A stretch of 64,000 bases of DNA, from contig MU401594.1 in NCBI GenBank assembly GCA_022579005.1, positions 1-64,000 of the forward strand, in the 5' to 3' direction. Under the pieces are notes generated by a model. The model ran no database searches and was not told the origin of the DNA. It saw only the letters and a program-made list of their open reading frames with translations. This DNA comes from Poronia punctata (lineage: Eukaryota > Ascomycota > Sordariomycetes > Xylariales > Xylariaceae). Positions 35,257 through 46,990 of this stretch are shown in pieces (the first letter of the stretch is position 1; each line of letters starts with the position of its first letter). Position numbers and translations under genes: made by a program.

Positions 35257-35263
35257 TTTTTTT
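35257..35263 (+). terminator. RNA polymerase III T-tract
   Basis: Seven T residues start 12 bp after the tRNA-His 3' end, the expected position and form of a Pol III terminator. Confidence 0.8.
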
Positions 35264-35863
35264 GTTGTTTTGTTTATTTTATCAGATTTGACTTTATCAC
35301 TACAGACTGTGATTTCTTTTATTACTGTAACGGTCTTACCTAATCCGGGGCCGGAATGGTATTACATACGAGAAGTGAAGTCGTCCGGGCCTTTGTATTT
35401 GCTTACAAGGGGGAAAATGTCAAGCTGTGTCTTATATTGAGTCACCGTCTTGATTTTCGGTTTTGTCTCGTGTTCCCTTTTTTTTCTTCCCATTGGGAAC
35501 TCTTACCCTGTAGATTTCATGCTTTGGGGGATGCAAGTAGATATATGTGATTAGTCGCATCCCATGTATTTTTTGAATCATTCACGTTACTGCCGAGGCA
35601 AAGATACAATCATCCGTTTTGACGTTAGGGCCTTGCTTAACTTGGAAGAGAATTATACGCGTAGAGTGTAAATCCAAACCAACAAGATATCTTCAACATG
35701 AAAACCGAGGTCTGTCCCGGCCTGCCTTTTCACGCCACGCGATTGGGACGGGAGCACACCACAGAAATTCGTCATATCCTGATGACGACGCGAAAGGACT
35801 TTCGTTTTATAAGAACCTTTATTTTATTTTATTTTACTTTCAATTCATGCACTGCTCTGCTTG
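35264..35863. other. Intergenic, nothing specific seen
   Basis: Between the tRNA-His terminator and the 3' end of the CHORD gene. I see no supportable gene. Confidence 0.5.
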
Positions 35864-36963
35864 CTATACCCTTCCAGCTCGGCCGACTTGCAATATCTCT
35901 CCGGTCCGCTGCTCATCGCTTCGTAGGACCGGCCAGCTCGCGCCGTCCGCCTTATACAGGCTGACCTCGAGCTTGGTTCCGAGGACTTTAAAGGTGGACT
36001 TCTCCGCGTCAATGGTGCCGAAGAGGGGTACGGATGTTCGGTAACGCTTGGGCGCTGGCTCGTTTGTAGGCAGGTCGAGATCTAGCGTCCTCGAGTCGAA
36101 TTTCACCTTGGCTCTTGCCGGGTCTATCTTTTTGAGGAAAAACGAAACAATGACGGTCGTCGGTGTTTGGTAGAAATCGTGACGCACAGTCTCCAGCAGC
36201 TCTTCACCATCGTCGGCAGCTTCCCCGCCCTTCTTCTTCTTGTCCTGTCCTGAGCCAACGAATAAGTGACGTGGCGACGTCTTGCAGCCCTCTATCTTCA
36301 TGAACTGGTCAAACTCCAACACGCGCCGCTTGCAGCAGCTGTAGCCCTTGCTACCCTCGTGGAATATGGGCGCGCCCGGGTGATGCACGCATTGCTCGTT
36401 GTCAGATCGCGTCTGCCCCTTCTTATACGTGGCACCGCAGCCTTTCCGCCTGCATAACTTGCCGTCGGGAATTTCGAGCGAGGGCTCGTCGTCCTCGGAC
36501 TCTGGCGGCGGCGGCGGCGCTGTCGGCGCAGGCTGCGGGGCAAGAGGGGCAACGGGGGCACGGGTAGGTGCTGCGGCGGCAGCGGCCGAGACAGCTTCGG
36601 CTAGCTTATCGGATAGTGACTGATTGGTTGGCTGTTCTTTCTTTTCGATCTCGGGCGGGAAGTCGGTGGTGCTGTGTGTGCCCTCTGTGCAAGGGGGGAT
36701 CTCCAGGAACTCGTCGAACGTCAACACACGAGGTTTGCAGCATTTCCAGCCTACCCAGGTGACTCGGAAGTCAGCCACGTGTTTTGTTCACCATGAGTCT
36801 GCGTGCGGGACACATGAACATAACTCGAAAAAGTGCTAGCTCAGACTGGTTCCTCACCTTTCTGCCCCTCATGGAAAACGGGCGGGCCAGGATGGTACTT
36901 GCAGACCTCATTTGGGTCCGTGAATTCCTTGCCGCACCCTTTATGTACACATGTCTGAGCCAT
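35864..36963 (-). CDS. CHORD and CS domain co-chaperone
   Basis: Exons 36963-36858 and 36750-35864 (107-bp intron) give 330 aa. Two CHORD zinc modules are present. The first spans the intron (CVHKGCGKEF, CKYHPGPPVFHEGQKG, WKCCKPRVLTFDEFLEIPPC); the second is at about residues 145-210 (CRRKGCGATYKKG, CVHHPGAPIFHEGSKGYSCC, FDQFMKIEGC). All the Cys/His ligands of each module appear intact. A Pro/Ala-rich linker separates them. The C-terminus is a CS (p23-like) domain, with YQTPTTVIVSFFLKK and LDLPTNEPAPKRYRTSVPLFG. The architecture is that of animal CHORDC1/melusin and fungal CHORD proteins. These bind Hsp90 and, in plants as RAR1, work with SGT1. In fungi a role in Hsp90-linked stress or ploidy maintenance is reported for homologues. 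The cellular site should be cytosol. Confidence 0.95.
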
Positions 36964-37662
36964 GGCTATGCGATTTCCTGAAAATTGGTGATGTTGGTTG
37001 GTATTGTTTGCTTTCTGGGGGATGTCTAGAACGGGTGGGATGGCGGGGTTCTGTTAGCTTTGTAGATCAAGGTCGAGGCGTACCACGATAGGTACACGTA
37101 CCCAGTCGTACCTGTAATGATCTCCGTATCGTCGTCAAACCTCCCGAAATCTTGTCTTGCCCTATCAAAATAAAGGAGGAGCTGCAGGGGACTAACATAC
37201 AGGTATATATTCCACGCGGGATGGAAGAACAAATAGGTCAACTTTGAAAGTCGTGTTAGGTCTCGATACTGTCAAGTTACCAAACATTTCCACCGCTTAC
37301 CTGTTTTGGCAACTTTTCTTGAGAAGGGCGGGAGCTATGACGCAAATGCCTTCATATGAAGTACTTGGGTACCTAGCTCCAAATAAGACCCTTGCACTAT
37401 TTACTTTGGGTGTTTCCATATACTAAGTTAGCCTAGTCCATTGCAGTTAAATACGTGTAGGTACTCATTGTGCCCGAGATGGGATAAGCGCGACCAAAAT
37501 AGTTTAACCTAGGTTGTCAAAGCCCCCGAAATTATGTAAAGAGCTCTAGCAAATGAAACTACCTCTCAAAGTCGGTATAATTCAGGATTCAGTTGATACG
37601 TGTAAGAAGTCGCGTGTCTTATACCTTATACATCAAAGACCAATAGAGAAAAGAATATAAAA
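36964..37662. other. Divergent intergenic region
   Basis: A 700-bp region between the CHORD gene (-) and the glutaredoxin-like gene (+), probably holding both promoters. No other feature stands out. Confidence 0.5.
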
Positions 37663-38064
37663 ATGCGCTCAACCATTCGACTCTTACAACAAGCACAAGC
37701 CTGCAGAATCACCCTCTTTACAAGGGAGAATTGCGGTCTCTGCTCCGACGCTCGGTCCATCTTGTCCGACGTCTGGGACTCGCGACCTTTTGAATATAAA
37801 GAAGTCGATATTGTCAAGTCCGAGACGGGTCCACAATGGCGTGATCTCTACGATTTTGATGTTCCCGTGGTAAGCAAAAGGTTACAGGCTTCATTCATGA
37901 TGAAAATACTGATTTACCCAAAAAAAAAGATCCATATCAGTAAATCATCTGCTCCTGAAGAGAGGCCGCAGACCGTGTCAGAAGCTGTGCGACTGATGCA
38001 TCGGTTCACCCCTGATCAGGTCAAGGCTAAGATGGACGAGGTCGAGGACAAGAAGCAGGCGTGA
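37663..38064 (+). CDS. Glutaredoxin-like protein (DUF836 type)
   Basis: Exons 37663-37869 and 37930-38064 give 113 aa. The thioredoxin-fold start ITLFTRENCGLCSDA carries the CxxC redox pair (CGLC), followed by EYKEVDIVKSE and the cis-proline segment DFDVPVIHI created by the splice. This pattern matches the small glutaredoxin-like family that includes yeast YDR286C and human C5orf63, often mitochondrial. The intron (GTAAGC...AAAAG, 60 nt) is a multiple of three and has no stop in frame, so an unspliced transcript would encode 133 aa with 20 extra residues inserted before the HI strand. Splicing is preferred because it restores the family's VPVIH motif. The gene is convergent with the aldolase, 37 bp away. 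Confidence 0.87.
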   Translation: MRSTIRLLQQAQACRITLFTRENCGLCSDARSILSDVWDSRPFEYKEVDIVKSETGPQWRDLYDFDVPVVSKRLQASFMMKILIYPKKKIHISKSSAPEERPQTVSEAVRLMHRFTPDQVKAKMDEVEDKKQA

Positions 38065-38101
38065 ACCTTTAAAAAAGTAAATTTGGATACCAAGTCTCTA
38101 C

Positions 38102-39197
38102 CTAATACCTCCCCCCAGCCTTCGGCGCCTCTTGTCCATGAGCCGTAGCAATCGCTTTCTCCAACGTACTCTGCAGAAGCGTAGTATCGAGCGCAGCATT
38201 AATCATATGAAAGCCCTTGTCGGCATATTTCCTCGCCTGGTCAGCACTACTGGCGAAGAAACCGGCCTTCTTCCCGGCCTTGTTCGTAGCGGCCAGGACT
38301 CTATCGACAGCCTGTTCGAGCTCGGGCCTCATGACGCCGTCGAGGATGGGATAGCCGATGTTATTCCCCAGATCGAAAGGGCCGACGAACAAGACGTCGA
38401 TGCCGGGAACGGCGGCGATCTCGTCTACGGCGTCCAGGGCCTCCTGCGTCTCGATCTGCACGATTGTGAGGAGCGACTCGTTGGCTCGCTGTAGATATTC
38501 CGTCATGGTCGGGATGGGACTGAAGCGCTCCATTGCAAAGGGCGAGCCTAGGCCGCGCTGGCCTTGGGGTGGGAATTTGGCTGCTGCTACGATCTTTTTG
38601 GCTTCCTCCGCCGAGCGCAGGAGGGGAATTAGGACCTGCCCATCTTGAAGTTAGAATTCGTTTTTAAGAAAAGATTTCACCAAAAGACAACTTTCTATTG
38701 TTTTGTTGTCTCAACTCACTCCATGTGCTCCCGCATCAAGTGCCCCTACAAGTGACCAGTTAGTAAAAAGACCCATTATACCAAAAGTCAACCATCCATT
38801 ATAAAACCACTCGCGTATATATATAAAAAAAAAACCGGAAGCACCAACGTTTAATCATCCACCCTTGCATATCCGGCAACCTCACAATCGGACTAACACC
38901 ACAACTCGCAATAGCCGGCACAGCCTCATGCATAGCGGCATCATCGATATTGCCGTGTTCGCAATCAACCAGCACCCAATCGACGCCCGGCGTCCGAGCC
39001 AACACCCTCGATACATTGCCGCCGGGCAGAGTCTGCCATACGCCCATGCTGGCCCTCTCGTTTTTGGCGAGGGCCGTTTTCAACGTACATCCTTGTAGCA
39101 TGTTTCTTTTCGGTTGACGGATGCTCAAAGAAGATTGTCTTCGGAGGGGGAAGCAGTTGTTACTAATATTTGAAATCCGACGGAGGAAAAACTGCAT
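38102..39197 (-). CDS. HpcH/HpaI-type aldolase
   Basis: Three exons (39197-38849, a 26-nt microexon 38745-38720, 38635-38102) give 302 aa. The frame joins IVRLPDMQGWMIK to RALDAGAHG to VLIPLLRSAEEAK, which restores the barrel motif ALDAGAHGVLIP of the family. Other family marks are LVDCEHGNID (about 82-91; metal/substrate region), QIETQEALD and GIDVLFVGPFDLG. The fold is a phosphoenolpyruvate/pyruvate-type TIM barrel that cleaves or condenses hydroxy-ketoacids such as 2,4-dihydroxyhept-2-ene-1,7-dioate using a divalent metal. The first about 32 residues (MQFFLRRISN, then Arg/Ser-rich) look like a mitochondrial presequence; an internal start at MLQGCTLK is possible. The physiological substrate is unknown. 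Confidence 0.88.
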
Positions 39198-40194
39198 TCG
39201 CTCTTTAATATTAAGACTATATGCTAAACACCGGTAGGGAAACCTCGGCCAGAACAGCTGTGTGGGGTTTGGAGTTCTTCGGGAACGGGTACGTGTAATA
39301 TGTACAACAATGTCTATAGGCCGGCGTATACATACGTGATACAGGCTACCGTTACCCCGGATCGTGCGGGGTACTTACCCCGACTACCGGGACGCTTCAT
39401 TTAGCCACCTCCAACTTCTAGATAGATGCGCATTGATTTTTCTTGTATTGAGGTGGTACTGGGTTTTGCAGGCCTAAGAAAAATCGTTTCAACTTATTAT
39501 GCTGTGGGCGTGTATCTGTAATCTAGCAGTCCGTAATTAATGTATGAGACGAGCCGCTTTCAAGGCCAAATCGCACTTTTCGCCAAAGGTAGCAAGTCCA
39601 ACAGAGGCATCTGTCGTGGCGGCCTTGTATATAAAACCGTTGAGATATATGGGTGGGACTTTGTTAAGCACAGGACTAGCCTGTGTCCTGGCTATTTTTT
39701 CTTTATAAGATATCTTGCGGCCAAACCCTGTCTAGCAAGGCCATTTCTCGCCCCTGGAGGGTTTTCTAGGAACTTATAGTATGGTCGCTGTCTATGGTTA
39801 TCTAAGATATCGCCCCGATTGGATGGCTATCAGAGCAAATACCTCCGTGGGGGAATGAAGTGTTCCGTGCCGCGCTATCTCTAAGTATATGATCCGTGGA
39901 CAATGGTTCCGCGGTTGTTTTGATAGCATGTTGTATCCGTGTAACTGCCCTCGTGTAAGACGACCGATGAATGAGGAACTGGCCTTGCCTTAATGGCATT
40001 TTAGACAATGAACCCTTAAAAGGCATAGTTCGTATCATACCGCTCGTTTATACCACCATGCTTCAAAGGGAAGCGGCCTTAGTAGTCGGATGATTTCTGT
40101 CGATAGTAACGCCTCAGATGTGAGTGTAAAGCATTTCTAACCGCGCCAGACAGGTGGCCGACACAGCCGATTGAACCAAATATAAATACAGCGA
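39198..40194. other. Intergenic, nothing specific seen
   Basis: About 1 kb between the aldolase promoter and the 3' end of the Zn2Cys6 gene. Short frames at 39540-40038 have no features. Confidence 0.55.
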
Positions 40195-41972
40195 TCAGTC
40201 AACCGGCAATATTTCCAACCCTTCGGGGAGTAATACTGTAGCATTCTTGTTAGCGAATGAACTAGAAGCTTATGAGAGCACCCAAGACCCCCCCCGGTAG
40301 TTTGTTACACATAACGACACTCACGAGTCTCAAACATGTGGCGATTAGACGGAAAATGAGACGGTACACGAATGACTTACTATCCCTTATCATGCCCTCT
40401 TGTTCCACAATATATTGGTGAGCAGGCTCTAGATCCGCCGTGGCACTGTTCATCTGTGGCATAGACGAGAACATATCACTAAGCAGCTCGATATGGCTAG
40501 TAGTAAAGCCGCCGCCACCGCCGCCGCTCTGGTTAGAGTGAGCAGCCCAATCCGCTCCCCAGACTTGTGGCGGGATAATAATGTCGTCGTGTAGCGCAAT
40601 ACGCAACGGCCACTGCAAGCGAGGCCACCACTCTTCATCATCGGGGTCGAATAAGGAGACTATGCCCATAATCTCGCGTCGAGCTACCCCTTTAAGCCAC
40701 CAGACATCGCCAAGACATTTGAGCAGAGCAAAATAGCTGGCAAGGATAGCAAGAGCGCGAGGCCGTCGAGCTTCCAATAGCTCGACAAACCGACGGGACA
40801 CGGTGGCCATGAAAACAAGGGGCGCACCGGTGTATGGAATTTTATGCGCCCAATCGAGAACGGCTATGGCATGCTGGTATGCCATCCGAGTCGCCATATG
40901 AGTGGACGGATCGGGTTCGAGCTTGGCGATCTCATCATCTACACCTACGATGAGATCACGGAAGAAGGTCGGGTCCCCCGAGAGATTCAGGTTCAGTGCG
41001 GGCTGTGATTCTATGATGGGGATGACAATGCTGCTGAAACAAAGGAACTGCCAGCTCGCAGCAACAACGGCTTTCACTCCCTGGAAAGAGTGGAACCACG
41101 ATAGCGGGAGCGAATATCCGCCGGTACGGTCATTGATATCGTCTCGTGCAAATATTCGAGAGGCCGTGGATTGGAAGGCGATCAGAGCAGCCGTCAGAAA
41201 CAACGCATCGGCGTTATTCTCGTTGACACCCTTGCTAAGACAAGCGCCGTACTCGGAGCATGCGGATGCCATGTAAGAGTGGCTCGCACGTATTAACTCT
41301 CGATCGTGAGGGGAGCTAGAGCGAAGATGGAGCGCAGATACGGCTAATAAAGTGTCTGCGAGATAACCGGCACTCGAAAAGGCGAGCTCCGGAACTGTCA
41401 CACGCCATATCCTCTCCAGCACCGGCGAATTGACGGACAAGGTTTTACAGGTCGTGGTGGTAAAGTTGTGAAGCAATTTGAGCTCCAACATGCGGTTTCT
41501 CTTAGACGTCGTTGAGGACAAAGGAGGGGGGTCGGGAGTTTTGTATAGCGGCGCGGGCGTGCCCTCGCTCGGGGCTACTGCGGCGGGTTTGGTGGCATCG
41601 ACACCGTTCGTCGGACTGTCGTCGTAGGTCACGGACGAGGCTACTGACACTGATACGGATGGGGACGCAGATGCTGTGCGCGGTGCGTCGGCCGCAGCGG
41701 GGGCGGTAGTCTTGCGTAAAGTAGAAGTGGAGGTGGTAGAGGAAGGCGCCGGCGTGTGTTGATCCCTTATGTTGGGATGTTCAAAGTCGCATGAGACACC
41801 ATGTTTGGAGCAGTTCCCGCATCTCGGATGGACTTCGTCGCATTTGATTTTTCTAACCTTGCATCGCCTGCAGCCTACACATGGAAAATGTCAAAAAAGT
41901 CAGGCCCGTCACGAACGCGCGGGCTTACGGCGTACCGGCTCTTGATTTCTTATGAGATCTTCTTGGAGGCAT
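40195..41972 (-). CDS. Zn2Cys6 transcription factor with C-terminal fungal domain
   Basis: Three exons (41972-41936, 41874-40381, 40235-40195) give 523 aa. Exon 1 encodes MPPRRSHKKSRAG. The zinc cluster follows at once, with Cys14, 17, 24, 31, 34 and 41 (GCRRCKVRKIKCDEVHPRCGNC). This placement, directly at the N-terminus, and the later LELKLLHNFTTTTCKTLS segment are typical of the Upc2/sterol-uptake-like group of fungal regulators. A Ser/Thr/Pro linker (about 50-130) precedes a helical domain. The last exon is small, inferred from a perfect GTAAGT donor at 40380 and a CGCTAAC branch with TACAG acceptor; it ends DILLPEGLEILPVD. Without that splice the frame runs to 40262. Target genes are unknown; the MFS transporter and 2OG oxygenases to the right are plausible candidates by position only. 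Confidence 0.87.
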
Positions 41973-43765
41973 GGTGTTGAACTATAACTCGGCCGAGAGG
42001 GCCTCAAAAGACTCTAAGCCGCAAAATTCAATTGGTTGTAAACAAAATCATAACGGCAGATTTTGTCTATCGGCGTCTATCGGTACAGGGACAACGCGTG
42101 ATGGTGAAGAAGTTGAAGATGATATCGACTCTTTCTCCGGGCATTGATCCATTGTCAGCCTCCCTAGACCAGGTACATCGGGTTGTAGTCCCGGCGTCAT
42201 AGTACGTAGGGTCGAATGAGTGAAAGAAACAACAAGGCAGCTAAAGAAAGACAAGGGACAAGATACTTCTACTCGTACCTAGATTGGTACGAGTAGGTAG
42301 ACTAGTAAGAACGTGTACACAGGGTAGCTCCAGACGAGCACAAAAAGGTGACGGGCACGACGGGCTGCGCGGCATGATGGGGGGTGGGGGGTTGCGCTTT
42401 GGGCCCTGCGGCATGGATTGGTGTTTCGGTGTGGGGCAACAAATGGACTCGCCCAGAGGCGGTGCAGTACGCAAAGTGATCCGATACGCCATGACGTCCC
42501 GACAAGGCAAGATTGTTTAAGAGATTGACCAATTAAAAGCGCAATAGTTTTTTCTGACTTCCTTATCGAATGGATGGGTACGGTACCCCTGAGTAACCTC
42601 TTGAAATGTGGTACTTCGGCTTTAAGAGGAGACTCAGGGCAGGACACAAGAGTATACCTATGACAAAATTCGGAACGGAATACATTTCAAGGTCCTTCAA
42701 CATCTCAAAAGTAGTTCAAGGCGCTTTGAATGTGTCTTCTCATGGTTGAGCAGTGTTGAGGAATTCCTCTTCTTACCAGGGGTACGTAGCCGATGCCACT
42801 AGGACATATGCAGAATGAAGCCAAGTCTAACCGCCTTCTGCTAAACCTGCGCCTGCCCTGTCGCGCCTTAATAATACGAATACGAGAGATCGAATAAGGA
42901 CGGTTCTTGTGCCTGCTGTGCCTGCCTTTGTACTATCTACTCGTATCTATCCAGACTCAACTCGAACCGTCCCTCATCTTATCACCAGGCAACCAGCAAC
43001 GAAATTCTGACAGAATGCAGGGTACTTGAGATCTGCTGACAATTAACTCTCCTCTTCTTCATGAAATAGGTATTAGGCGTCATACGCAGCTTCGCCTCTC
43101 GGGATTCCTGTCTTAGCTAGCCCCCCTGAGGGCCGGCGACAGAGTTTGAAAGAGAATGTCACGCCTCATCATAGAACTCGTCATTCGTTTACGCATTCGA
43201 GTGGAAATGACAGTAGGTAACACCTTAACTATATTTCATGGTTTCGAAACACTTTCTTCGCGAGGCCAACGAATTCCTGATATAGGTATGCTATGCCACA
43301 TTATTAGGTACTTTGAGCCTAAACGGGAATAAGAGCAACAAACAGACATTGCAGCCGAGACTTCGACGAACCGGAGATGAATTGACTTAAAGATATGAGC
43401 CAAAACAATGTCATTTTTTCTAAAGGCAAGGCCATAAAGCGCCCAACTCGGCCATTTCATTACTTCATCCCTCAGAAGAGCAACAGGACGACGAACAAGT
43501 TTGTCATTTTAACATTTCAACACCGGCGCCCATTCCCTGGCGTAACATGACATTTAAATTGGTACCTTGCAATGTTGCTTGCTCCAATTACACTTCAAGG
43601 ATGAAGGGATAGGGGTTTTCCCCTATACATCCTTTTCCTATACGCGAATGATATAAATGTAACAAATGATCTCCGAGATTATACAAATGCCAGCCAATAT
43701 ACCCAACCCATTTCAACGCTTTTAAGTAAGGACAAGGTAAACTTAGTTACACAAGATCTAAACGC
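41973..43765. other. Intergenic, no gene recognised
   Basis: Holds the promoter of the Zn2Cys6 gene and the 3' flank of the MFS gene. Small frames at 42048-42647 (-) and 43236-43460 (-) lack motifs. They could be upstream ORFs of the regulator if its leader is long. Confidence 0.5.
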
Positions 43766-46006
43766 TTATTTTTTTAGATCGTTATCCACGACGTCGGTTA
43801 GGATGGCCTCGCCGCGCTTGCCAGCAATCACACGAGCCCGTTTCAGCTTGCGCGTGTCGCTTTCCGTCTGCCTAGTCACCCACCAAGTGATGATGGTCAG
43901 GATGGCGCATGCACCTACGAGACCAGAGGCAACACCAAAGGGTATGGTATAATGAGGCGCATAAACGCTCCGGAATACTATTTTTTGGCGTGTTGGTCAG
44001 AAACTGTTCTTCTATATACCCGCATTCTGATGGGACGACGAAACATTTTGATATATGTGAAGAAGACAAGGCAAGCAAGACTCTTTATGAGTATGGGTAT
44101 GGGAAAGAAGAATAAGACGTACTTTGAGGTCCAATAGCACCACCGATCTGGCCATAACTGTTCACAAACCCTATCGAGAAAGCGGAACCGGTGGCGCGGC
44201 TGGTAGTCTGCACGCGCCACGGCCACATCATCGGATACCACGCGGCCGTGACAGCATTGCCGATCAAGGTGGCCGCATACACACCACCGTTATTCGGGTA
44301 TACCACCAGCACGGCATAACACACAATGATGATTAAGAGGAAAGAGAGCGGGTACAACGGCCGCGGCAATCGTCCGTTGTCCGCGAAGTAACCTGTCACG
44401 CCGATAACGAGCAGACCGACAACCGAGATGGGCAGGTTCAGAAGCTGGGCTTGGGCAATAGTGCTGCATGAATCCTCCCCTGTTAGCAATGTCACGGGGA
44501 ATAGAGGCGGAAAATGTCTCCTCCGATAGGAATGATGCTTGGCCTGGGATAGGATAGGAACCAAAGGGGAGTGCTTACGTAAATCCCAGATTGGCAATGA
44601 CGGTGGGCTGGTAGAAGCGCACACCGGACGTGCCGACGGTAAAGAATGCCCAGATGAGTGTGAAGAGCCACAGCCGTTTGTCCTTTAGTGCTTCCCAGAT
44701 CTCCTTGACGTCAAAGTTCTCTTCTGATGCTCTGGGGGCATTTGGCGGTAAGCGGGCTTGGACGAAGGCCTTCTCCTTGTCGCTCAACCATGATGCGGTC
44801 TCGGGAACTGATTAACCGTGTTAATAGCGCCTAATGGTATGAAAGGGAGCAAGATGAATGCCTTACAGTCCGGCAGGCAAAACCAGATGACAACACCGGC
44901 GACAATGGTAGCTAGAGCTTCGGCGAGGAAGAGCCTATCGATCGACATTATTAACCGTCTGAGAAGCTTATCAGGGATCTGGGAATATGTCTGCGTACCA
45001 CTGCCAGCCTGAAAGTCCACCCTTTCCGCTAGTATGGTCGAAAGCGAAGGCCAACAACCCGCTAAATATGCCTGAGAGGTTGCCGCAAATGTCTGTTGAG
45101 CCGCATCAGCGACGGGCCCGCTAGGCTAGGGATTGTGGTTATGACTCACAGAAATACAACAGACGAAGAGACATCTCATCTGGTCTATACCAGTATGTCA
45201 TCTGCAAGATGACGCCCGGAAACATACCTAGGGGGTCATGTCAGACTTCTCTCATACACTTTGTTTCCCGGGAACGTGGGCAAACCAACCAGCTTCGGCC
45301 AAACCTAAAAAGAACCGTGCAGCATAGAGACCTTCCTTGTTCGTGACAGCGGTGTGAAGCGCTAACACAATTCCCCATCCGATCATAATCCTCGACAGCC
45401 ATTTGGAGGGGCTGAATCTTTTGAGCAGTAAATTTGACGGAGCTTCGCCGATGATGTAGGGAATCTGAAATCGTTGACCGAGTATTAGCGGGATTAAAAC
45501 TTTCTCAGGTAAGTCCTGACGAGATAATAGGGGGGGGCGGGAGGAACTCACATAGTATAACACGGCAACGAGCGCATACTGGTCTGATGTCAAGTTGAGC
45601 TGGGTCATGATATTCCGTGGAGTACCCAAATTCATGATTCGGGCATTCGAGACCTGTTGCGAATAGCATCAGCGAGGGACTGTCCCGCGGAAGACGGCGG
45701 ACGGGGCAGGAGAAAAGAAGGGCTTACGTTGTCGACATCCAAGTTCTTGAACAGGAACATAATAGAGCACAGGGGCATGAGATGCCAGTCGATGCGGCGG
45801 ATCAACTTCTTCTCCTCCTCGGCTGTGAGAGCTGTGCGGGCTCGCATGCGCTCAGCATCAAACCCTTCGATCGAGACGTCGCTCGATATCTCTGCCACGT
45901 CGTCACCGCGAGCTGCGCGGTAGATGCCATCTCCGGCACTTGAGCTGTCCGAGTCTGCCACAATGGACTTGGCTTTTATGTCGGCCGTTTCCTTCGGAAC
46001 AGCCAT
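43766..46006 (-). CDS. MFS transporter, anion:cation symporter (Dal5-like) family
   Basis: Nine exons are inferred: 46006-45728, 45653-45552, 45464-45290, 45227-45150, 45092-44999, 44934-44867, 44807-44579, 44463-44123 and 43977-43766. They give 525 aa with every phase agreeing. The cytosolic N-terminus is acidic. The first helix segment IDWHLMPLCSIMFLFKNLDV DN VSNARI matches the ACS pattern (R-x-D-x-x-x-xP...NARI). Loop motifs include YIIGEAPSNLLLKRFSPSKW and RFFLGLAEAGMFPGV. The splice-restored YFYICGNLSGIFSGLLAFAF and DFPETASWLSDKE are also hallmarks of the family. The protein should have 12 helices and import a small organic anion or vitamin by proton symport; Dal5 (allantoate) and Tna1 (nicotinate) are known yeast members. 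Substrate cannot be predicted. It is divergent from a 2OG oxygenase, suggesting that uptake and oxidation are co-regulated. Confidence 0.9.
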
Positions 46007-46990
46007 GATGTTTATTTGGCGTTTGTTGGTACCCGAATGAAAGCTGATTTATTTCTGCACACGCAAATACACTTTATCGGATCATAGCCAGCTGGGGAAA
46101 GGGTTCAAATATAAGTTGGTCAAAGGCTATGTATCTCTACGGAACGGCAATAGTTATTATCACAGGTAAGTATGATAAGTCAGATACGCCATCATCGAAG
46201 TTAAGAAAATTACTTCCGAGGATCAATAGTAGCAAGACCATGGATACCACCATAATTCACGAAAAGCACGACAGAATACCAAAACCCGAGTCTACGGAAC
46301 AAGCTAGACCATGGCCAACAGGGGCCAGGTCCTTGGGGTTGTTTTTCCAGCATGCGAGGATCGCTTCCAGATATCGAAACCTATCAGATGCCGCGCGAGG
46401 GAACATGGATGAGGACCTGGTAAGCAAGGAAGTAGACTACCGAAAAAGTTGCTATTTTCAAAACGGACTTATGCATGGGGGAGATTATCAACGGTGAAGA
46501 CCAGATAAACCCCGAAAGACAGGTTAGACGTGCGACGTTCAAGTTGTGTAGCTCGTTTCCATCAGTGATAGGCGAATCAATTCGTGTCGCAACCCTCATT
46601 CGTCATACGCTAGAGGATTGCGAATATCGCCCAGACATTTCAAGTTGGGAATCGCTTAATGCTGCATCCACTGTCCACACTGCATGCCCCTCATCACGCC
46701 ATCGTCGATAGCGGCTCCCTGGTCTGTCGTCGTTTAACCACATGCAGGGGAGAGTTGGGGAATGGGGGGGATGAATACATAATATGAATATTAATGAGAC
46801 ATGGGACATGGGACGACCGACGTCGTTGGGGATTTAGATATATAAAAGATATATAATCCAACGCAGAGATAAATACGAGCGAGCGAGTGAGCGATAACTC
46901 ACCAAGGAAAAGATATACATATCATTTTCATCTCATCCCATCCCATCCCATCCCATCTTTACAACTTTGACATATTAAAAGATCATCATC
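46007..46990. promoter_or_regulatory. Divergent promoter between MFS transporter and 2OG oxygenase
   Basis: A shared 984-bp upstream region. It contains a (CCCAT)n run at about 46934-46957 close to the oxygenase start and a GAGC/GAGT-rich stretch near 46878-46892. I see no gene in it. Confidence 0.5.

Noticed and set aside
42048..42647. Overlapping minus-strand frames upstream of the Zn2Cys6 gene
   Set aside because: They are short, without motifs, and overlap one another in different frames; at best upstream ORFs.
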